Of a DNA stretch of 45,025 nt, positions 45,019 through 45,025 are shown piece by piece. The notes under the pieces are model-generated. The model searched no databases and was not told the origin of the DNA. It was given only the letters and a program-made list of their open reading frames with translations. Every line of letters starts with the position of its first letter. Position 1 is the stretch's first letter. The stretch is from positions 1-45,025 of the forward strand of contig DASVDB010000052.1 of NCBI GenBank assembly GCA_036381315.1, written 5' to 3'. A program made the translations under genes and the position numbers. This stretch comes from Bacilli bacterium (GTDB taxonomy: Bacteria > Bacillota > Bacilli > Paenibacillales > KCTC-25726).

Positions 45019-45025
45019 AGTCTTT

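Overview
The window looks like a chromosomal segment of a spore-forming, low-GC-phylum (Bacillota) bacterium of the Paenibacillaceae type. This rests on the moderately GC-rich coding sequence, the SpoVAC-SpoVAD-SpoVAE spore genes, the HprK/HPr-type carbon control genes, CggR and CtsR operators, and a gene order I recognise from the Bacillus/Paenibacillus lineage. This is a judgement from gene content; no database comparison was possible. Most of the window is conserved housekeeping DNA, and accessory material is confined to the edges and a few gaps.

Layout: (1) 1-390 is an AT-rich flank holding a frameshifted small reading frame, ending at the tmRNA terminator. (2) 391-4151, minus strand: ssrA (tmRNA), smpB, rnr and secG, the ribosome rescue/RNA decay block plus a translocon subunit. 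(3) 4152-4703 is a large gap with four repeats at 51-52 bp spacing followed by GC-rich degenerate repeats. (4) 4704-11807, minus: the glycolytic operon cggR-gap-pgk-tpiA-gpmI-eno, with a promoter and a CggR-type double operator at its head. (5) 11985-12800, plus: tRNA-Arg(CCG) and clpP with a CtsR-type operator. (6) 12802-14550: a secreted protein with a stalk-like domain and a PKD-like domain. (7) 14681-18914, minus: glcK-rapZ-yvcK-whiA and an HPr-family gene at the crh position. (8) 19056-22814, minus: trxB, a TPR/HTH protein, and a divergent PRPP synthetase. (9) 22949-29609, minus: a complete histidine operon hisZ-G-D-B-H-A-F-IE. (10) 29795-35292: a GH3 beta-N-acetylhexosaminidase (plus), then a small membrane protein, an Sfp-type phosphopantetheinyl transferase, and hprK-lgt-yvoF (minus). 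(11) 35441-39185: an MsmX/UgpC-type ATPase, a PucR/CdaR-type regulator, and a divergent LarA-family gene. (12) 39220-41458: a DUF1657 gene and spoVAC-spoVAD-spoVAE. (13) 41587-41885, minus: tRNA-Asp, tRNA-Tyr and tRNA-Lys. (14) 41886-45018: a probable broken gene, then a lipoprotein sugar-binding protein and a permease of an ABC importer that continues past the right edge.

Functional threads: carbon flow is controlled at several levels inside this window. CggR acts on the triose operon. HprK would phosphorylate Ser46 of the HPr-like protein. The MsmX-type ATPase can power sugar importers such as the one at the right edge. RapZ, YvcK and WhiA lie in one apparent operon with glucokinase. The PRPP synthetase paralogue sits just downstream of the histidine operon, which consumes PRPP.

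I found no obvious defence system, CRISPR array, insertion sequence or complete prophage. The best leads for something undescribed are the 51-bp-phased repeat array upstream of secG, the small frameshifted frame at the ssrA 3' flank, the palindrome just inside the histidine operon leader, the probable AUU start of the LarA gene, and the T-box-like fragment inside a broken gene near the right edge.
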